Below, piece by piece: positions 14,181-22,865 of a DNA stretch of 23,295 nucleotides (the stretch's first letter is position 1; the number at the start of each line of letters is the position of its first letter). Under the pieces are notes generated by a model, which was not told the origin of the DNA, searched no databases, and saw only the letters and a list, made by a program, of their open reading frames with translations. The position numbers were made by a program, and so were the translations under genes. The DNA comes from Bacillota bacterium (GTDB lineage: Bacteria > Bacillota_C > Negativicutes > JAEYSJ01). The stretch spans positions 1 through 23,295 of the forward strand of contig JAEYSJ010000375.1 in NCBI GenBank assembly GCA_023434855.1, in the 5' to 3' direction.

Positions 14181-14452
14181 AAAAAACCAGATGCCTCTGT
14201 TGTGATTTTAATAAAATCAGAGCCAATTAGTCCCAAAATATCTTCAGCGCTTACAGGCTCTGCAGCTGCCTTTGCGGCAATAATTGCTTGAAATGTCTTA
14301 CTAAAGCAGAGGTCAGCCGTGGTATCGCCCAGCATTCGGGCCTCTTTTTCGGCCGATACAATTTGGTTACCGGTAATTTGGTCAAAATCCAGTGTCAATG
14401 CAGAAATCTCGTTCCCGTCTTTTTTGATCGGTTTGCGAAGTGTTATTTTCAT
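14138..14452 (-). CDS. E: Tail assembly chaperone E
   Basis: The 104-residue zero-frame product matches the P2 gpE-type chaperone family (Phage_TAC_7): ITLRKPIKKDGNEISALTL, then DQITGNQIVSAEKEARMLG and a C-terminal helical region. The start has AAGGAGGAACC before it. The gene lies between the tube and tape measure genes, the standard place. Near codon 91 it contains T TTT TTG, at which some ribosomes shift to make E-E'. The unshifted protein ends at 14138. Confidence 0.92.
   Translation of the reverse strand: MKITLRKPIKKDGNEISALTLDFDQITGNQIVSAEKEARMLGDTTADLCFSKTFQAIIAAKAAAEPVSAEDILGLIGSDFIKITTEASGFLFAWALPAAAQEKP
14151..14186 (-). promoter_or_regulatory. Programmed -1 frameshift signal (T TTT TTG plus hairpin)
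   Basis: The heptamer TTTTTTG (14186 to 14180 on the minus strand) is in phase with the zero frame as T TTT TTG, the same slippery heptamer that P2 uses in gene E. After a 6-base spacer TTCGCA comes a hairpin with TGGGC (14173-14169) paired to GCCCA (14155-14151). An inner GGCC/GGCC pairing is also possible. Both spacing and placement suit a stimulatory structure. Confidence 0.85.
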
Positions 14453-14461
14453 GGTTCCTCC

Positions 14462-14995
14462 TTATATCAAACCAAGTGCTTCACGAACGCTGGACAGGGT
14501 ATCTGTCCCGTTGATGACGCACTTATAATTTAATTTGTCAATTTCCAGAATGGTATTACCGGCAATTTCATATTTGAAGTAAATTAACTCCAATTCGATG
14601 GAGCTGCCACCAGCGCCGCCTTTTTCCAGCTTTCCGAAATCCCCTTCTGTGGGGAAGCCTCGAACGACAATGCGGTGAGAAGTTATTTCCCGTTTGCCAC
14701 CAGCGGCATCGTACTCTTGAATGGCTGCGCGAAACTCCAAATCGTGTCCTGCGCAATCGAGCAGACCGACCATATTGCCATCATTGGTGCGGAACGTGAT
14801 TTTTGTTTTTAAAGATTTTACTTGCCCAGTCGTGGGCGTTTCCAGTTCCCCGGCAATGCCTGCGCCTTTAATTGCTTCCGCCATGTATTGAACCTTGGGC
14901 AGTTCAACATCTACGCTTCCCAATAAATCTTTACCGGACTTATAGGCGCGCCAGTCAATAATTCGTTCAGGGATTATTCTTGTTCCGGTGCTCAT
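14462..14995 (-). CDS. FII: Major tail tube protein FII
   Basis: The 177-residue protein belongs to the P2 FII tube family: an IIPERIIDWRAYKSGKDLLG start, a KVQYMAEAIKGAGIAGE segment, and GHDLEFRAAIQEYDAAGGK. The C-terminus has ELELIYFKYEIAGNTILEID. It forms the inner tube through which DNA passes. It is preceded by GGAGGGATAGC and follows the sheath gene, as in all P2-like tails. Length is normal (P2: 172). Confidence 0.93.
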   Translation of the reverse strand: MSTGTRIIPERIIDWRAYKSGKDLLGSVDVELPKVQYMAEAIKGAGIAGELETPTTGQVKSLKTKITFRTNDGNMVGLLDCAGHDLEFRAAIQEYDAAGGKREITSHRIVVRGFPTEGDFGKLEKGGAGGSSIELELIYFKYEIAGNTILEIDKLNYKCVINGTDTLSSVREALGLI

Positions 14996-15006
14996 GCTAT
15001 CCCTCC

Positions 15007-16470
15007 TTACTCACTAAATAAGTTACTGTAATACGTGGTGTCAAATTCAAGAACAAATTCCATGTCTTCGGCCGGAGTCGGTGGCGTCATGTACACATGA
15101 AAACGGACAATCCCGTTCATTAAATCCGTGACAGGGTTTTCGGATGCTAAGAATTCCACCCGTCCACCGAGCAGTGTTTCCCTGGCTGTTAGTCCATTCA
15201 GCCATATATTCATACTGTCAACGACAGTCTGCGTCAATCGCCGATTCATTGGATTATCGACTTTTTGCCAATAAGTTAAAATAATTGAATTGCCTATCCA
15301 GTTAAACATGCGCCGGACAGGTATCCAGCTATCCTTCGGATCACTGCCGCCTGGGTAAATACCGGTGCGATTGCCCCACGCTTTCCATCCCCCAATGAAG
15401 TTCAAGGCCGTAACAATTCCCTGACCGTTCAAGTATGCAGCCTGTTGCGGATCAAGGCTTACCACATCGCCGGCAGCCGTAACCGCCGCATTAGCCTGCA
15501 GATTATTGTTTGATGGGCTGACGTAAGGAATATCGTCATTCGTTGCATCCACACGGCACATTAAAGCCGCCAGCTGCGTACTGAGGCGATATTTGACGTT
15601 GCCCAGTTTAACCTGTGGCCAGCAAACAATCTGCAGTTTATCCGTATAATTGTTATCGTTTTTCCACGCCGGTGCTTCCGTGTACAGATCCGCACCATCA
15701 GCCGCCGTACTGTCAATATCGCAAACAGCCATTGCCTTAAATAGACCGTTGATATTTTGAACTTTAGACTTCATGACAGCGGCCACTACCGGGTCATGAC
15801 TCCATCCCGGGCTGACGAGCTGACCGGGAACCAATCGGAACAGCGGGAATATCTGGTTGATCAGCTCCATGCCGGTTAGTTTTCCGGTCGAGACATTGAC
15901 GCCGCCGATAATATCTTCGGCATCGACCGCCGCCGGATTAATTTTATCGTAAGAAACAACCAGACTTGTCTCAGTGGTAATAGCACCACCTGCTAAAACG
16001 GTGATCAGAACCTTGCCGTCATCATTGAACGCTGCCGTATAATCCGTGTTTTTTACTAACGGCTGCCCCGCCTCCGTTTTCTTAACCACTAGCGAATTCA
16101 GCAAAACACCAAGCGGTGCAAGCAGCACCTCATCATCCGTTATCGTTACGGTTTGATTTGCAGTGCTGGTTTTGTGTACGGCAGGATCAAGAACGTTAAT
16201 CAATACAACCGGCGCCACACTAAACAGCGAGAACATAGCGCTCATAGCTTCGCATAACTCATAATTCTCGAAGTCATCCGAATAGCCCAGCGCCGCGACC
16301 GCTTCCGCATAAGTATAGGCCAGGATTGGTTTATTGACATAGGCCGTGGGATCACTTGCCAAGTTCACCGGTGCACGGCCGACAAATACAGGCAGACCTG
16401 CCGTAGCTGTGACTGGCGGCAGGATCGATGTCGGGACTTCGCTTATATAAACTCCATGTTTATAAGCCAT
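15007..16470 (-). CDS. FI: Tail sheath protein FI
   Basis: The 487-residue protein is a contractile-tail sheath: an HGVYISEVPTSILPPVTATA start, VFVGRAPVNLA, and a long conserved C-terminal half with WGNRTGIYPGG, then WIPVRRMFNWIGNSI and NGIVRFHVYMTPPTPAEDM. Compared with P2 (396 residues) it is longer; the extra part is a beta-rich insertion at about 112-190 (ITDDEVLLAPLGVLL through TSLVVSYDKI), probably an exposed domain on the tail surface. Presence of sheath and tube proves a myovirus tail. Confidence 0.95.
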   Translation of the reverse strand: MAYKHGVYISEVPTSILPPVTATAGLPVFVGRAPVNLASDPTAYVNKPILAYTYAEAVAALGYSDDFENYELCEAMSAMFSLFSVAPVVLINVLDPAVHKTSTANQTVTITDDEVLLAPLGVLLNSLVVKKTEAGQPLVKNTDYTAAFNDDGKVLITVLAGGAITTETSLVVSYDKINPAAVDAEDIIGGVNVSTGKLTGMELINQIFPLFRLVPGQLVSPGWSHDPVVAAVMKSKVQNINGLFKAMAVCDIDSTAADGADLYTEAPAWKNDNNYTDKLQIVCWPQVKLGNVKYRLSTQLAALMCRVDATNDDIPYVSPSNNNLQANAAVTAAGDVVSLDPQQAAYLNGQGIVTALNFIGGWKAWGNRTGIYPGGSDPKDSWIPVRRMFNWIGNSIILTYWQKVDNPMNRRLTQTVVDSMNIWLNGLTARETLLGGRVEFLASENPVTDLMNGIVRFHVYMTPPTPAEDMEFVLEFDTTYYSNLFSE

Positions 16471-16473
16471 TGG

Positions 16474-16794
16474 TTATTTCACTCCTTTCTCTATAAATTC
16501 CATTGCACCGACATACCATGTATGCATCGGTGTACCTGGTCGGTCTATTTTTGTTAATGCTTCAGATAATTTTTTGACAGGAACAAATAGCCTGTCGATT
16601 TCCTTGCAGTCTTCCAGCAGCTTAACTAAATGCTTCGGCTTACCGCCGCGAAATACTGTAAATCGTAGCAATGTACCACCCGGCACACTGGGACCCACAT
16701 AGATTAAACTTTCTTGTTTTTGCTCCACGGCTGTTTCTTCTATGGCAGCTTCTTGCGCGGTCTCATTTTTGGCCGCTGAGGATTTGTTCGACAT
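16474..16794 (-). CDS. Small conserved tail-module protein, unknown (106 aa)
   Basis: The 106-residue product has a disordered, acidic/polar N-terminus (1-30) followed by a compact region (about 31-105) with LIYVGPSVPGGTLLRFTVF, LVKLLEDCKEID and GTPMHTWYVGAMEFI. AGGAGGTGA lies upstream of the ATG at 16794, and the gene overlaps the upstream gene by 32 bases. It sits just before the sheath gene in the position where many Firmicutes myophages have a similar small protein of unknown role. No function is assigned. Confidence 0.7.
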   Translation of the reverse strand: MSNKSSAAKNETAQEAAIEETAVEQKQESLIYVGPSVPGGTLLRFTVFRGGKPKHLVKLLEDCKEIDRLFVPVKKLSEALTKIDRPGTPMHTWYVGAMEFIEKGVK

Positions 16795-17245
16795 CAGAAT
16801 TCACCTCCTGGATGTTAGGTATGGATATGTGAAAAATAAACCAGCCAAACCATTCCGGCGCCGGCTGTGCTTCGAGGAATTCGCGTTTTAAGGGTCGCTT
16901 AACAGCAAAACAATCCCCGAAATAGGGATTGCTTAAAAAGTGCGTTTTAATACGATTTGTTAGAGTAAGTAAATCACGCCATCCATGCTGATCATCGTTG
17001 GAATAAACGCCACACATAACTTTTACAATGGCCGTTGCTTCCTCATCCGTGCTTTCGTCGCTCATATAGCGTGAAATAATATAAGGAAAAGCTTCATGGT
17101 TAGGATCCCGCGGATCAGGAGGCGGCAAATAACCGTCAAATACCTGAGGGGCTCTAATATTTCCCTTTTTATCACTGAGCTGCAGCGAACCCGTAGCGGC
17201 TTTTAGTGCTTTCACGAATTCATCCATCATAATTTCTATATTCAT
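16763..17245 (-). CDS. Putative tail terminator / tail completion protein
   Basis: The 160-residue protein has features seen in tail terminator-like proteins: an N-terminal helix, FPYIISRYMSDES, a central strand with AIVKVMCGVYSND, then GWRDLLTLTNRIKTHFLSN. It ends with PAPEWFGWFIFHISIP. Such proteins cap the tail and join it to the head. Its gene lies between the lambda gpZ-like gene and the sheath, the place where this function is expected. Its start overlaps the stop of gpZ as ATGA, with GGAGGGG upstream. The family call is by pattern and position only. Confidence 0.6.
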   Translation of the reverse strand: MNIEIMMDEFVKALKAATGSLQLSDKKGNIRAPQVFDGYLPPPDPRDPNHEAFPYIISRYMSDESTDEEATAIVKVMCGVYSNDDQHGWRDLLTLTNRIKTHFLSNPYFGDCFAVKRPLKREFLEAQPAPEWFGWFIFHISIPNIQEVNSDVEQILSGQK

Positions 17246-17832
17246 AAATGCCCCTCCAGAATCCGGTTAATTTCATGATCGGCCCGTTTATCCATTGTCT
17301 CAATAGCCTTGCTTTCGGCTTGTTTCATTACGGTTTCAGAACCGACCATTTGCGGGACAGATGGTCCGTATAGCTCTTTAATGGGGAAACGAGACTTTCC
17401 TACCCTACGATATACGCCTATGTGCCCTTGATCTGTTGCCCTCCGGTTTGCACCAAAGCCGACTTCTTTCATTTGGGATGCAAACGCACCCTTGATCTGC
17501 TTCTGGCTTCCGTCCCTCTTTACCTGAGCCTTTATCGTTGCCCTCTTGCCGATAAATTCCCTGGACACTGCGAATTTACTTAACTGAATAGTCCCTCCAG
17601 ATGACAAAACAAGACCTATCGGCTTAACCGCACTTGCATATTTAAGGTTAACTGCGTTTTTTACAGTTTCCTTATCGACTACATACTCTTTTGGTACAGC
17701 CTTGACAATGACAGATTGAGCAGCCGCTATGCTGCGGTTAATCACTCGATATTGGACTTTTGGCAAGGCATTTTCGATACCACCAAGCAAAGTTTCTGTT
17801 TTCTGGATTGCACGATCGCTAAATTCAATCAC
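17242..17832 (-). CDS. Z: Lambda gpZ-like minor tail / tail completion protein
   Basis: The 196-residue protein matches the prophage minor tail protein Z family: VQYRVINRSIAAAQSVIVK at the start, KRATIKAQVKRDG in the middle, and the hallmark GVYRRVGKSRFPIKELYGP with SVPQM near residue 150. The GTG start overlaps the stop of the previous gene as GTGA, with GGAGG upstream. In lambda, gpZ acts in tail completion before head joining. Its presence in a P2-type tail genome is part of the head/tail hybrid layout. Confidence 0.88.
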   Translation of the reverse strand: MIEFSDRAIQKTETLLGGIENALPKVQYRVINRSIAAAQSVIVKAVPKEYVVDKETVKNAVNLKYASAVKPIGLVLSSGGTIQLSKFAVSREFIGKRATIKAQVKRDGSQKQIKGAFASQMKEVGFGANRRATDQGHIGVYRRVGKSRFPIKELYGPSVPQMVGSETVMKQAESKAIETMDKRADHEINRILEGHL

Positions 17833-18131
17833 GCCATATTTGCCTCCAAAACAATTTCCAGCAAGTCATCACCAAGGCAATCAACAACAAAATAGCTTTG
17901 ACTGTCAACATTCATTTTTTGCTCAGGTACCGGGCGATACCCTAATCCAGCGAGACTGACAAAAATGCGACGGCGTACGATATATACGCCGTCAGTCTGG
18001 CTATTACTCGACTTGTCCTCATCAATGATGCAAAGAATAGGCTGGCCGTCAATATTATGCTCCTTGGCAAACTCATCAGGATCCATAAATACATCAGCAA
18101 TGTCATCCCGCAACAAATCCTTAAACGACAT
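17829..18131 (-). CDS. Head-tail joining protein (lambda FII/Phage_attach-like)
   Basis: The 100-residue protein has a MSFKDLLRDDIADVFMDPDEFA start, then HNIDGQPILCIIDEDKSS, VYIVRRRIFVSLAG, and SYFVVDCLGDD. This layout is typical of the lambda FII-like family (also called Gifsy-2 ATP-binding sugar transporter-like, a misnomer). It joins heads to tails. It lies between the FI-position gene and gpZ and ends with an overlap into gpZ. Confidence 0.75.
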   Translation of the reverse strand: MSFKDLLRDDIADVFMDPDEFAKEHNIDGQPILCIIDEDKSSNSQTDGVYIVRRRIFVSLAGLGYRPVPEQKMNVDSQSYFVVDCLGDDLLEIVLEANMA

Positions 18132-18132
18132 A

Positions 18133-18441
18133 TTATTTCACCGTTTGTGACGGGTCAATGGCCGGCAGGGCTGTGATATCTTCTACCTCTTCAATTGCAT
18201 CAGTATTTGCAGTTTTATCGGCAGTTGTCGCATTCCTTTTACGACCATTAGGTGTTTCTACCTTAGGCGGCGTCTCTAGATTAACGGGCTCTTCTTCCCT
18301 CTCGGGCAAAGCAACAATAGTGCCATTGCTGCCGGCAATCAATGCCGCAGCTTCTTTTTTATTCATATTATAAATAACACTACCAGGGCCGTAGTCTTTG
18401 CCCTGGTAGCGAACAGTAAACTGATTAATAAGTAGATTCAA
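18133..18441 (-). CDS. Head-module protein in lambda FI position
   Basis: The 102-residue product has a short folded N-terminus (INQFTVRYQGKDYGPGSVI, then NKKEAAALIAGSNGTIV). A long, low-complexity, charged tail of Pro, Glu, Thr and Asn follows from about residue 47. In lambda the same slot is filled by gpFI, which helps DNA packaging, but sequence similarity is not clear here. The N-terminal part resembles small head-completion-type proteins seen in other prophages. Function is left open. Confidence 0.6.
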   Translation of the reverse strand: MNLLINQFTVRYQGKDYGPGSVIYNMNKKEAAALIAGSNGTIVALPEREEEPVNLETPPKVETPNGRKRNATTADKTANTDAIEEVEDITALPAIDPSQTVK

Positions 18442-18456
18442 GATACTTCCTCCTTT

Positions 18457-19506
18457 TTAATACGCCTTTAATGTGTACCAATCATCGATAAATTCGGGCT
18501 TAGGAACACATTTGCTGGCTACGCGAATCATTTGTACATCCTTCCCAGTCTCGTTCCATACCTTCGGGATGTTAGCTCCTTTGTAAGTTCGGTAAACACC
18601 GTCCTGCTCTAATTGAGTCACAGCGCCAAATAGCTGACTTCCCCGGCCAGAGTTGCCCATTATGAAATATCCATCTGGAATATACTGCTGAATATTTCCA
18701 GAAGCATCCTCGTAAATACCATCATAAGCGTACAGTTCAACATTCAAACTTTGAATGAAAGCGATTCTTCTGACTCCAGGGCTAAGAATCCGCGGCTGAA
18801 AACTCATTAACGACAAATTCTGTGCATTGGGCACCATTAAGTACTGCAGAATACTTTCATTTTTAATAATTTGTTGGCAAGTCTTATAACTAGCAACTGC
18901 AACGTCAGGTACTCGATTGCTATTACGCGAAACCGTCTGCGACATATCTTCCATTACGCCGTAGATATCAGCGCCTGAATTGGTCCACATGTCCGTACCA
19001 GTGAGCGTCAATTTTTGCGTCCAATCCGGATATGTTACTGTATCGATTATTGTAGTTTCCCCATCATCGGCGAAACCAGCTACTTGAAACTGTCCAAACA
19101 GCATAAGCTGCGAGCACATCCATTCAATCCGGCGGGTATTCATATCAATTAATTCAGCAATATCTTGCGCCCGAAGTTCCTGAGCACGTTGTTCTGGTGT
19201 AGTATCCGAGAACACGTTTTCTCCAAACCCCCTGCTTTCTACATCTTCTTTCGTTGTGGGACGCTGCGGCGCCATCATGGGCGGTTCATATTCCTTCGTG
19301 CTGAAACCGTTGCGGCCTACATTTACACCGCCGCCCCCCTTAGAAACAAAAGGCGCCATCTTGCGAGTGCCCTTTTTATAATCCATTAATACGGTTTTTG
19401 TTACAAACGTCTTAGGATCAGGGAAAAAAGTATCCCGAAACAACGTTGATGGTGGGTAAGTCTGAGCCAAAGCCATCAATAATGATTGAGTATTGTTAAT
19501 ATCCAT
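18457..19506 (-). CDS. Major capsid protein (lambda gpE family)
   Basis: The 349-residue protein matches the lambda E capsid family (lambda: 341). Seen features are an N-terminal PPSTLFRDTFFPDPKTF, a VTKTVLMDYKKGTRKMAPFV segment, GFGENVFSDTTPEQRAQEL, and a C-terminal GVYRTYKGANIPKVWNETG. The fold is HK97-like and forms the icosahedral shell. Its gene follows decoration protein D, as in lambda, and carries AAGGAGG upstream. Confidence 0.93.
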   Translation of the reverse strand: MDINNTQSLLMALAQTYPPSTLFRDTFFPDPKTFVTKTVLMDYKKGTRKMAPFVSKGGGGVNVGRNGFSTKEYEPPMMAPQRPTTKEDVESRGFGENVFSDTTPEQRAQELRAQDIAELIDMNTRRIEWMCSQLMLFGQFQVAGFADDGETTIIDTVTYPDWTQKLTLTGTDMWTNSGADIYGVMEDMSQTVSRNSNRVPDVAVASYKTCQQIIKNESILQYLMVPNAQNLSLMSFQPRILSPGVRRIAFIQSLNVELYAYDGIYEDASGNIQQYIPDGYFIMGNSGRGSQLFGAVTQLEQDGVYRTYKGANIPKVWNETGKDVQMIRVASKCVPKPEFIDDWYTLKAY

Positions 19507-19522
19507 TTATCTTATTTCCTCC

Positions 19523-19894
19523 TTATTTCGCAGACGTTAAGATAATATTAACGTCCCGCAATGCATCTTCATGGGTATCAGCAGTATCAGTGCCGCCAAC
19601 GATTAGCTTTCCTCGATTGAAGCAGCCTGACCAGTAAACCGTTGCCACGACATCGGCGCTGGTTGCATCTACCGGATATTTCAATATGGCCTTAGCCGTC
19701 TGACTGCCATCCGAACTGGTGCTATCAACTTTTTTATACTTACCACCAGTTGTGATTTTTCCTAACACTGTGCCTCGTACTAACTTACCTGCTCCGCTGG
19801 CAATGACAACATTCTTTTCAAAAATTTCCGGATTCGCGCCGCCAATTAATCCGTCATATGCAAACTCACTCGCGGTATTAACCAACTCAGCCAT
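19523..19894 (-). CDS. Capsid decoration protein (lambda gpD-like)
   Basis: The 123-residue protein resembles the head-decoration family HDPD (lambda D: 110): an N-terminal unstructured arm, IASGAGKLVRGTVLGKIT, KAILKYPVDATSADVVATV, and a final DVNIILTS. Trimers stabilise the expanded capsid. Its start overlaps the stop of the protease/scaffold gene as TAATG, so production is coupled. Confidence 0.88.
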   Translation of the reverse strand: MAELVNTASEFAYDGLIGGANPEIFEKNVVIASGAGKLVRGTVLGKITTGGKYKKVDSTSSDGSQTAKAILKYPVDATSADVVATVYWSGCFNRGKLIVGGTDTADTHEDALRDVNIILTSAK

Positions 19895-21012
19895 TACTTG
19901 CTCACTCTCCCGTTCTTTTTATTAATGATACTGGCCATGAAACTGGCTGCTGCAGCATCCTTTTGCTTGCTGTCAACCTGGCTGCCGGAACCAGTGGCCT
20001 TGGCACCATCGACGCCAGAAGCTTTGTTGTCTTCCACTACATTATTAAAAAACTGCTCGCCAGCTTTGTTTTCAGCGGCAGCAGTTATATCACCAGAATG
20101 TTTTCTCACAATATTTACGACTGACTGAATATCGGCAGCCGTTTTGCCTGTATTCTTGGCATCGGCAATCAAATCTTGCACGGCCGGACTCATGGGATCG
20201 TTGAGCGCATCCAGCGCAGCAATTCTCTCCCGTTCTGCTTTAATGGCATCCTGGATAACCTGGTTGTGCAATTCAGGTTTTTCTTTTCTTAAATCTTCTA
20301 CGGAATTAATGGGCACTTCCAATTCCCCCTCCACATTTTCAAGCTGATTTTTAAACTGTTCGATATACTTCATGACGGACGCCGAGGCACGATTTTGAAT
20401 TGCTAAGTGGCTAAACATGCCGAAGGAATTCTCGACCGGCAGATCCTTATTATCAACATACAAAATTTCATCGATATACCCCTCTGCCTTAGCTGTTTTT
20501 GCACTCATCCATGTTTCGTTATCCATCATTTGCGATATCTTGGATCGGGATTTTCCCGTTTTCATTTGATAGGCATTGATGATTGTATCCTTGACCACAT
20601 CCAGCACATCTGCTACCTGACGCAGTTTTCGTGCCTCGCCGCTAACTCCGGTCCATGGATTATGAATCATCATGACCCCAACCGGCGACATCTTGATTAC
20701 ATCGCCGGCCATAGCAATTACAGAAGCAGCTGAAAAGGCATTCTCCACTTTTACCGTAATCTGCCCTTTATGCTCCTTGATAGCATTGTAAATGCCGGCA
20801 GCGGCCGCCGTATCTCCCCCGGGACTGTCAATCCACACCGTCAGATTTTTTCCGGCGTAAGCTTTCAACTCTTCCCGAAAGGCATTCGGTGATGCGGTAC
20901 TAATCCCCAGCCACTCGTAAAACCAGGAACTGTCGTCATCGACGATATCGCCGGATATTCTCAGTTCAATTTCTTCACTATCCGGCTGATTACTAAAATT
21001 CCAGAATCTCAT
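19894..21012 (-). CDS. ClpP-like prohead protease fused to scaffold
   Basis: The 372-residue protein has an N-terminal ClpP/S14-type protease (about 15-185). LTVWIDSPGGDTAAAAGIY lies before the catalytic serine motif NAFSAASVIAMAG (Ser97), and the catalytic histidine is in VGVMMIHNPW (His117). The C-terminal part (about 215-372) is helical and charged, with KAERERIAALDALNDPM, and low-complexity near its end; it probably acts as scaffold, as in lambda C/Nu3. The protease would trim itself and scaffold during maturation. The start overlaps the portal stop as ATGA. S49-type (lambda C) was considered, but the GG...AAS...H layout fits ClpP. Confidence 0.9.
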   Translation of the reverse strand: MRFWNFSNQPDSEEIELRISGDIVDDDSSWFYEWLGISTASPNAFREELKAYAGKNLTVWIDSPGGDTAAAAGIYNAIKEHKGQITVKVENAFSAASVIAMAGDVIKMSPVGVMMIHNPWTGVSGEARKLRQVADVLDVVKDTIINAYQMKTGKSRSKISQMMDNETWMSAKTAKAEGYIDEILYVDNKDLPVENSFGMFSHLAIQNRASASVMKYIEQFKNQLENVEGELEVPINSVEDLRKEKPELHNQVIQDAIKAERERIAALDALNDPMSPAVQDLIADAKNTGKTAADIQSVVNIVRKHSGDITAAAENKAGEQFFNNVVEDNKASGVDGAKATGSGSQVDSKQKDAAAASFMASIINKKNGRVSK

Positions 21013-22643
21013 TCTTTCCCTCCTTTCTGCTGTTCTTCTTCCAGTAACCCTTTAGAAGGATCAATATCCGGATGGTTGACTAACAGACCCGCATCCAGCA
21101 TTGTTTGCTCCTCGATTGCCAGTGCCTCGACATTCTCATCAAAGTTCGCACCGGTCATTTCGGCCGTTTCTTTTTCCCGGGTACTAAAGCCGTATTTCAC
21201 TTTCAGAGCTGCAGCTTCTACTTCTTTGACCGGATCCACACTTCCCATTACTGGACCATACCAGTCCGCATTCGCCCAGGCTTTCTGTTTTAGCGGATCA
21301 GTAAAATATCCGGGAGCTTTTACCCGGCCAATCGCAATCGCTTCTGTTAACCACCGTTCGTAGGACGGCTGACAAAAATCTCGAACAAACCATATGCGGC
21401 GAATTTTAAAAGCCGACCAGGCTTGTAATAATGCGGCCCTTGAAGCCGAATAACTGGAATTAAAGGATTTCACCAACACCTCATAAGGCTGTTCCAATGT
21501 GGCTCCAATTTGCTTAATGAGCTGATTGGTAAAAACTTCGTAAGTCGATAAATTTCGGCTAGCATCGATAGATGTTACTTGGTACCCAGGCGGCAATACA
21601 TTCATCGTTCCCGGCCCAACCTCGAAGTCATTCGGATTCAGTGATACCTTTTCATGCTGATTTAAGGTTTCAGTAATCGGAAATCCTCCGTTACCCGCGA
21701 TTTTTTCTTCGAAAAACAAACTAAAGAATGACTTGATAATCGCCGCTGTCAGCTCTGCATCCGTATAGCGTCCAACTTGTTTTAAAACCTCCAAAACTGG
21801 CGCTAAATACGGAACGCCCCGATATTCTTCAGGGCGGTCATCGTGGCATATCTGCAATATATTTGGCTGTCCGGTTTGCCGGCCAAAAGCCTCAACTCTT
21901 ACCCACTCCGGAACCTGCATATTGGTAGGGTCATATGGGTATTTGTTGCAAATCCAATAAGCAACCACTGCCCCATCTTCGTCCACTTCCACACCATTTA
22001 TGATGCGATTGCCATTATCCGGATTTTTCACCGTCACTGTCCAAGGGGATCCGGTTACTGATTGTACTCCAGGATTGCAGATGCGACTCGCTTCGAATAG
22101 CTGTATCCTAAGACTATAGGGCATGCCTGGCGAAGGTGGGCGATACTTAAACGCTACAAAGCTATCACCATCAATCATGTAGCATTGCAAAGCTATATCT
22201 TGTTGATCATACCAGTTATTCTTTTTTAGCAGATCGCATAATTTGCTGTTTGCCCAAAGATCAAACTCTTCTTTGGTGATTCGCGCCCATTCTTTGGCCT
22301 CTTCCGGAGTAATACCAAGTACTTTGTATTTAGGCTTGGGGCTCAGCCTTAATCCTGCCCCGACTATGTTAGTACGAGAATTATTAATTGCGCTGGAGGC
22401 CAGGGGAATATTCATTACTGCATCAGCTGACCGCGCTCGCAGTGTGGGCAGATTGACGTCAATATCGGACTGAGGGCTGCTCCTGGTCGGATTCCATGCA
22501 ATCATACTGCTTTTTTTATGACTAGCTCCACCTTCTGAATAACCGGTATTAACAATTTTACGAAGAACTTGTGCACCAAACTGCTGCTCATCGGTTTGAG
22601 TCGGCATTCTCGCCTTTTGTCTGCTCCGTTGTTTTTTGCTCAT
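21009..22643 (-). CDS. Portal protein (lambda family)
   Basis: The 544-residue protein matches the lambda gpB portal family (lambda: 533): LRARSADAVMNIPLASSAIN and RTNIVGAGLRLSPKP in the N-terminus, DGDSFVAFKYR, then PEEYRGVPYLAPVLEVLKQ and AALLQAWSAFKIRRIWFV. Twelve copies form the DNA channel at the capsid vertex. AAGGAGG lies before the ATG. It follows the gpW-like gene and overlaps the protease gene by four bases. Confidence 0.94.
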   Translation of the reverse strand: MSKKQRSRQKARMPTQTDEQQFGAQVLRKIVNTGYSEGGASHKKSSMIAWNPTRSSPQSDIDVNLPTLRARSADAVMNIPLASSAINNSRTNIVGAGLRLSPKPKYKVLGITPEEAKEWARITKEEFDLWANSKLCDLLKKNNWYDQQDIALQCYMIDGDSFVAFKYRPPSPGMPYSLRIQLFEASRICNPGVQSVTGSPWTVTVKNPDNGNRIINGVEVDEDGAVVAYWICNKYPYDPTNMQVPEWVRVEAFGRQTGQPNILQICHDDRPEEYRGVPYLAPVLEVLKQVGRYTDAELTAAIIKSFFSLFFEEKIAGNGGFPITETLNQHEKVSLNPNDFEVGPGTMNVLPPGYQVTSIDASRNLSTYEVFTNQLIKQIGATLEQPYEVLVKSFNSSYSASRAALLQAWSAFKIRRIWFVRDFCQPSYERWLTEAIAIGRVKAPGYFTDPLKQKAWANADWYGPVMGSVDPVKEVEAAALKVKYGFSTREKETAEMTGANFDENVEALAIEEQTMLDAGLLVNHPDIDPSKGLLEEEQQKGGKE

Positions 22644-22652
22644 GCTACCTCC

Positions 22653-22865
22653 TTAATCCCTTAAAATAACACGCCGGGACCGGCCACCTGGCTGATGGTT
22701 TATGCCGGCACCACCAGCCATTAACTCATTAATTCCGTCACTAATTTGATTTAAATTAGCGCGCCGGTTACGCTTGCTGCCTTCCTGGTACTCCTGGGAC
22801 AGCAGGGTTTTCTTCTCGGCTTCGAGATAATTCTTTAAGCGTTCTTCCTGAATGTTATCAGCCAT
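22653..22865 (-). CDS. gpW-like head-tail connector (DUF6148-like)
   Basis: The 70-residue protein is mostly helical with a basic centre: EERLKNYLEAEKKTLLSQEY, then RRANLNQISDGINELM. The pattern L-x-x-Y-L-x-A-E...Q-E-Y...R-A-x-L matches DUF6148, small proteins that take the place of lambda gpW between terminase and portal. The C-terminal end is Gly/Arg-rich. Its ATG directly follows the terminase stop. Confidence 0.8.
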   Translation of the reverse strand: MADNIQEERLKNYLEAEKKTLLSQEYQEGSKRNRRANLNQISDGINELMAGGAGINHQPGGRSRRVILRD

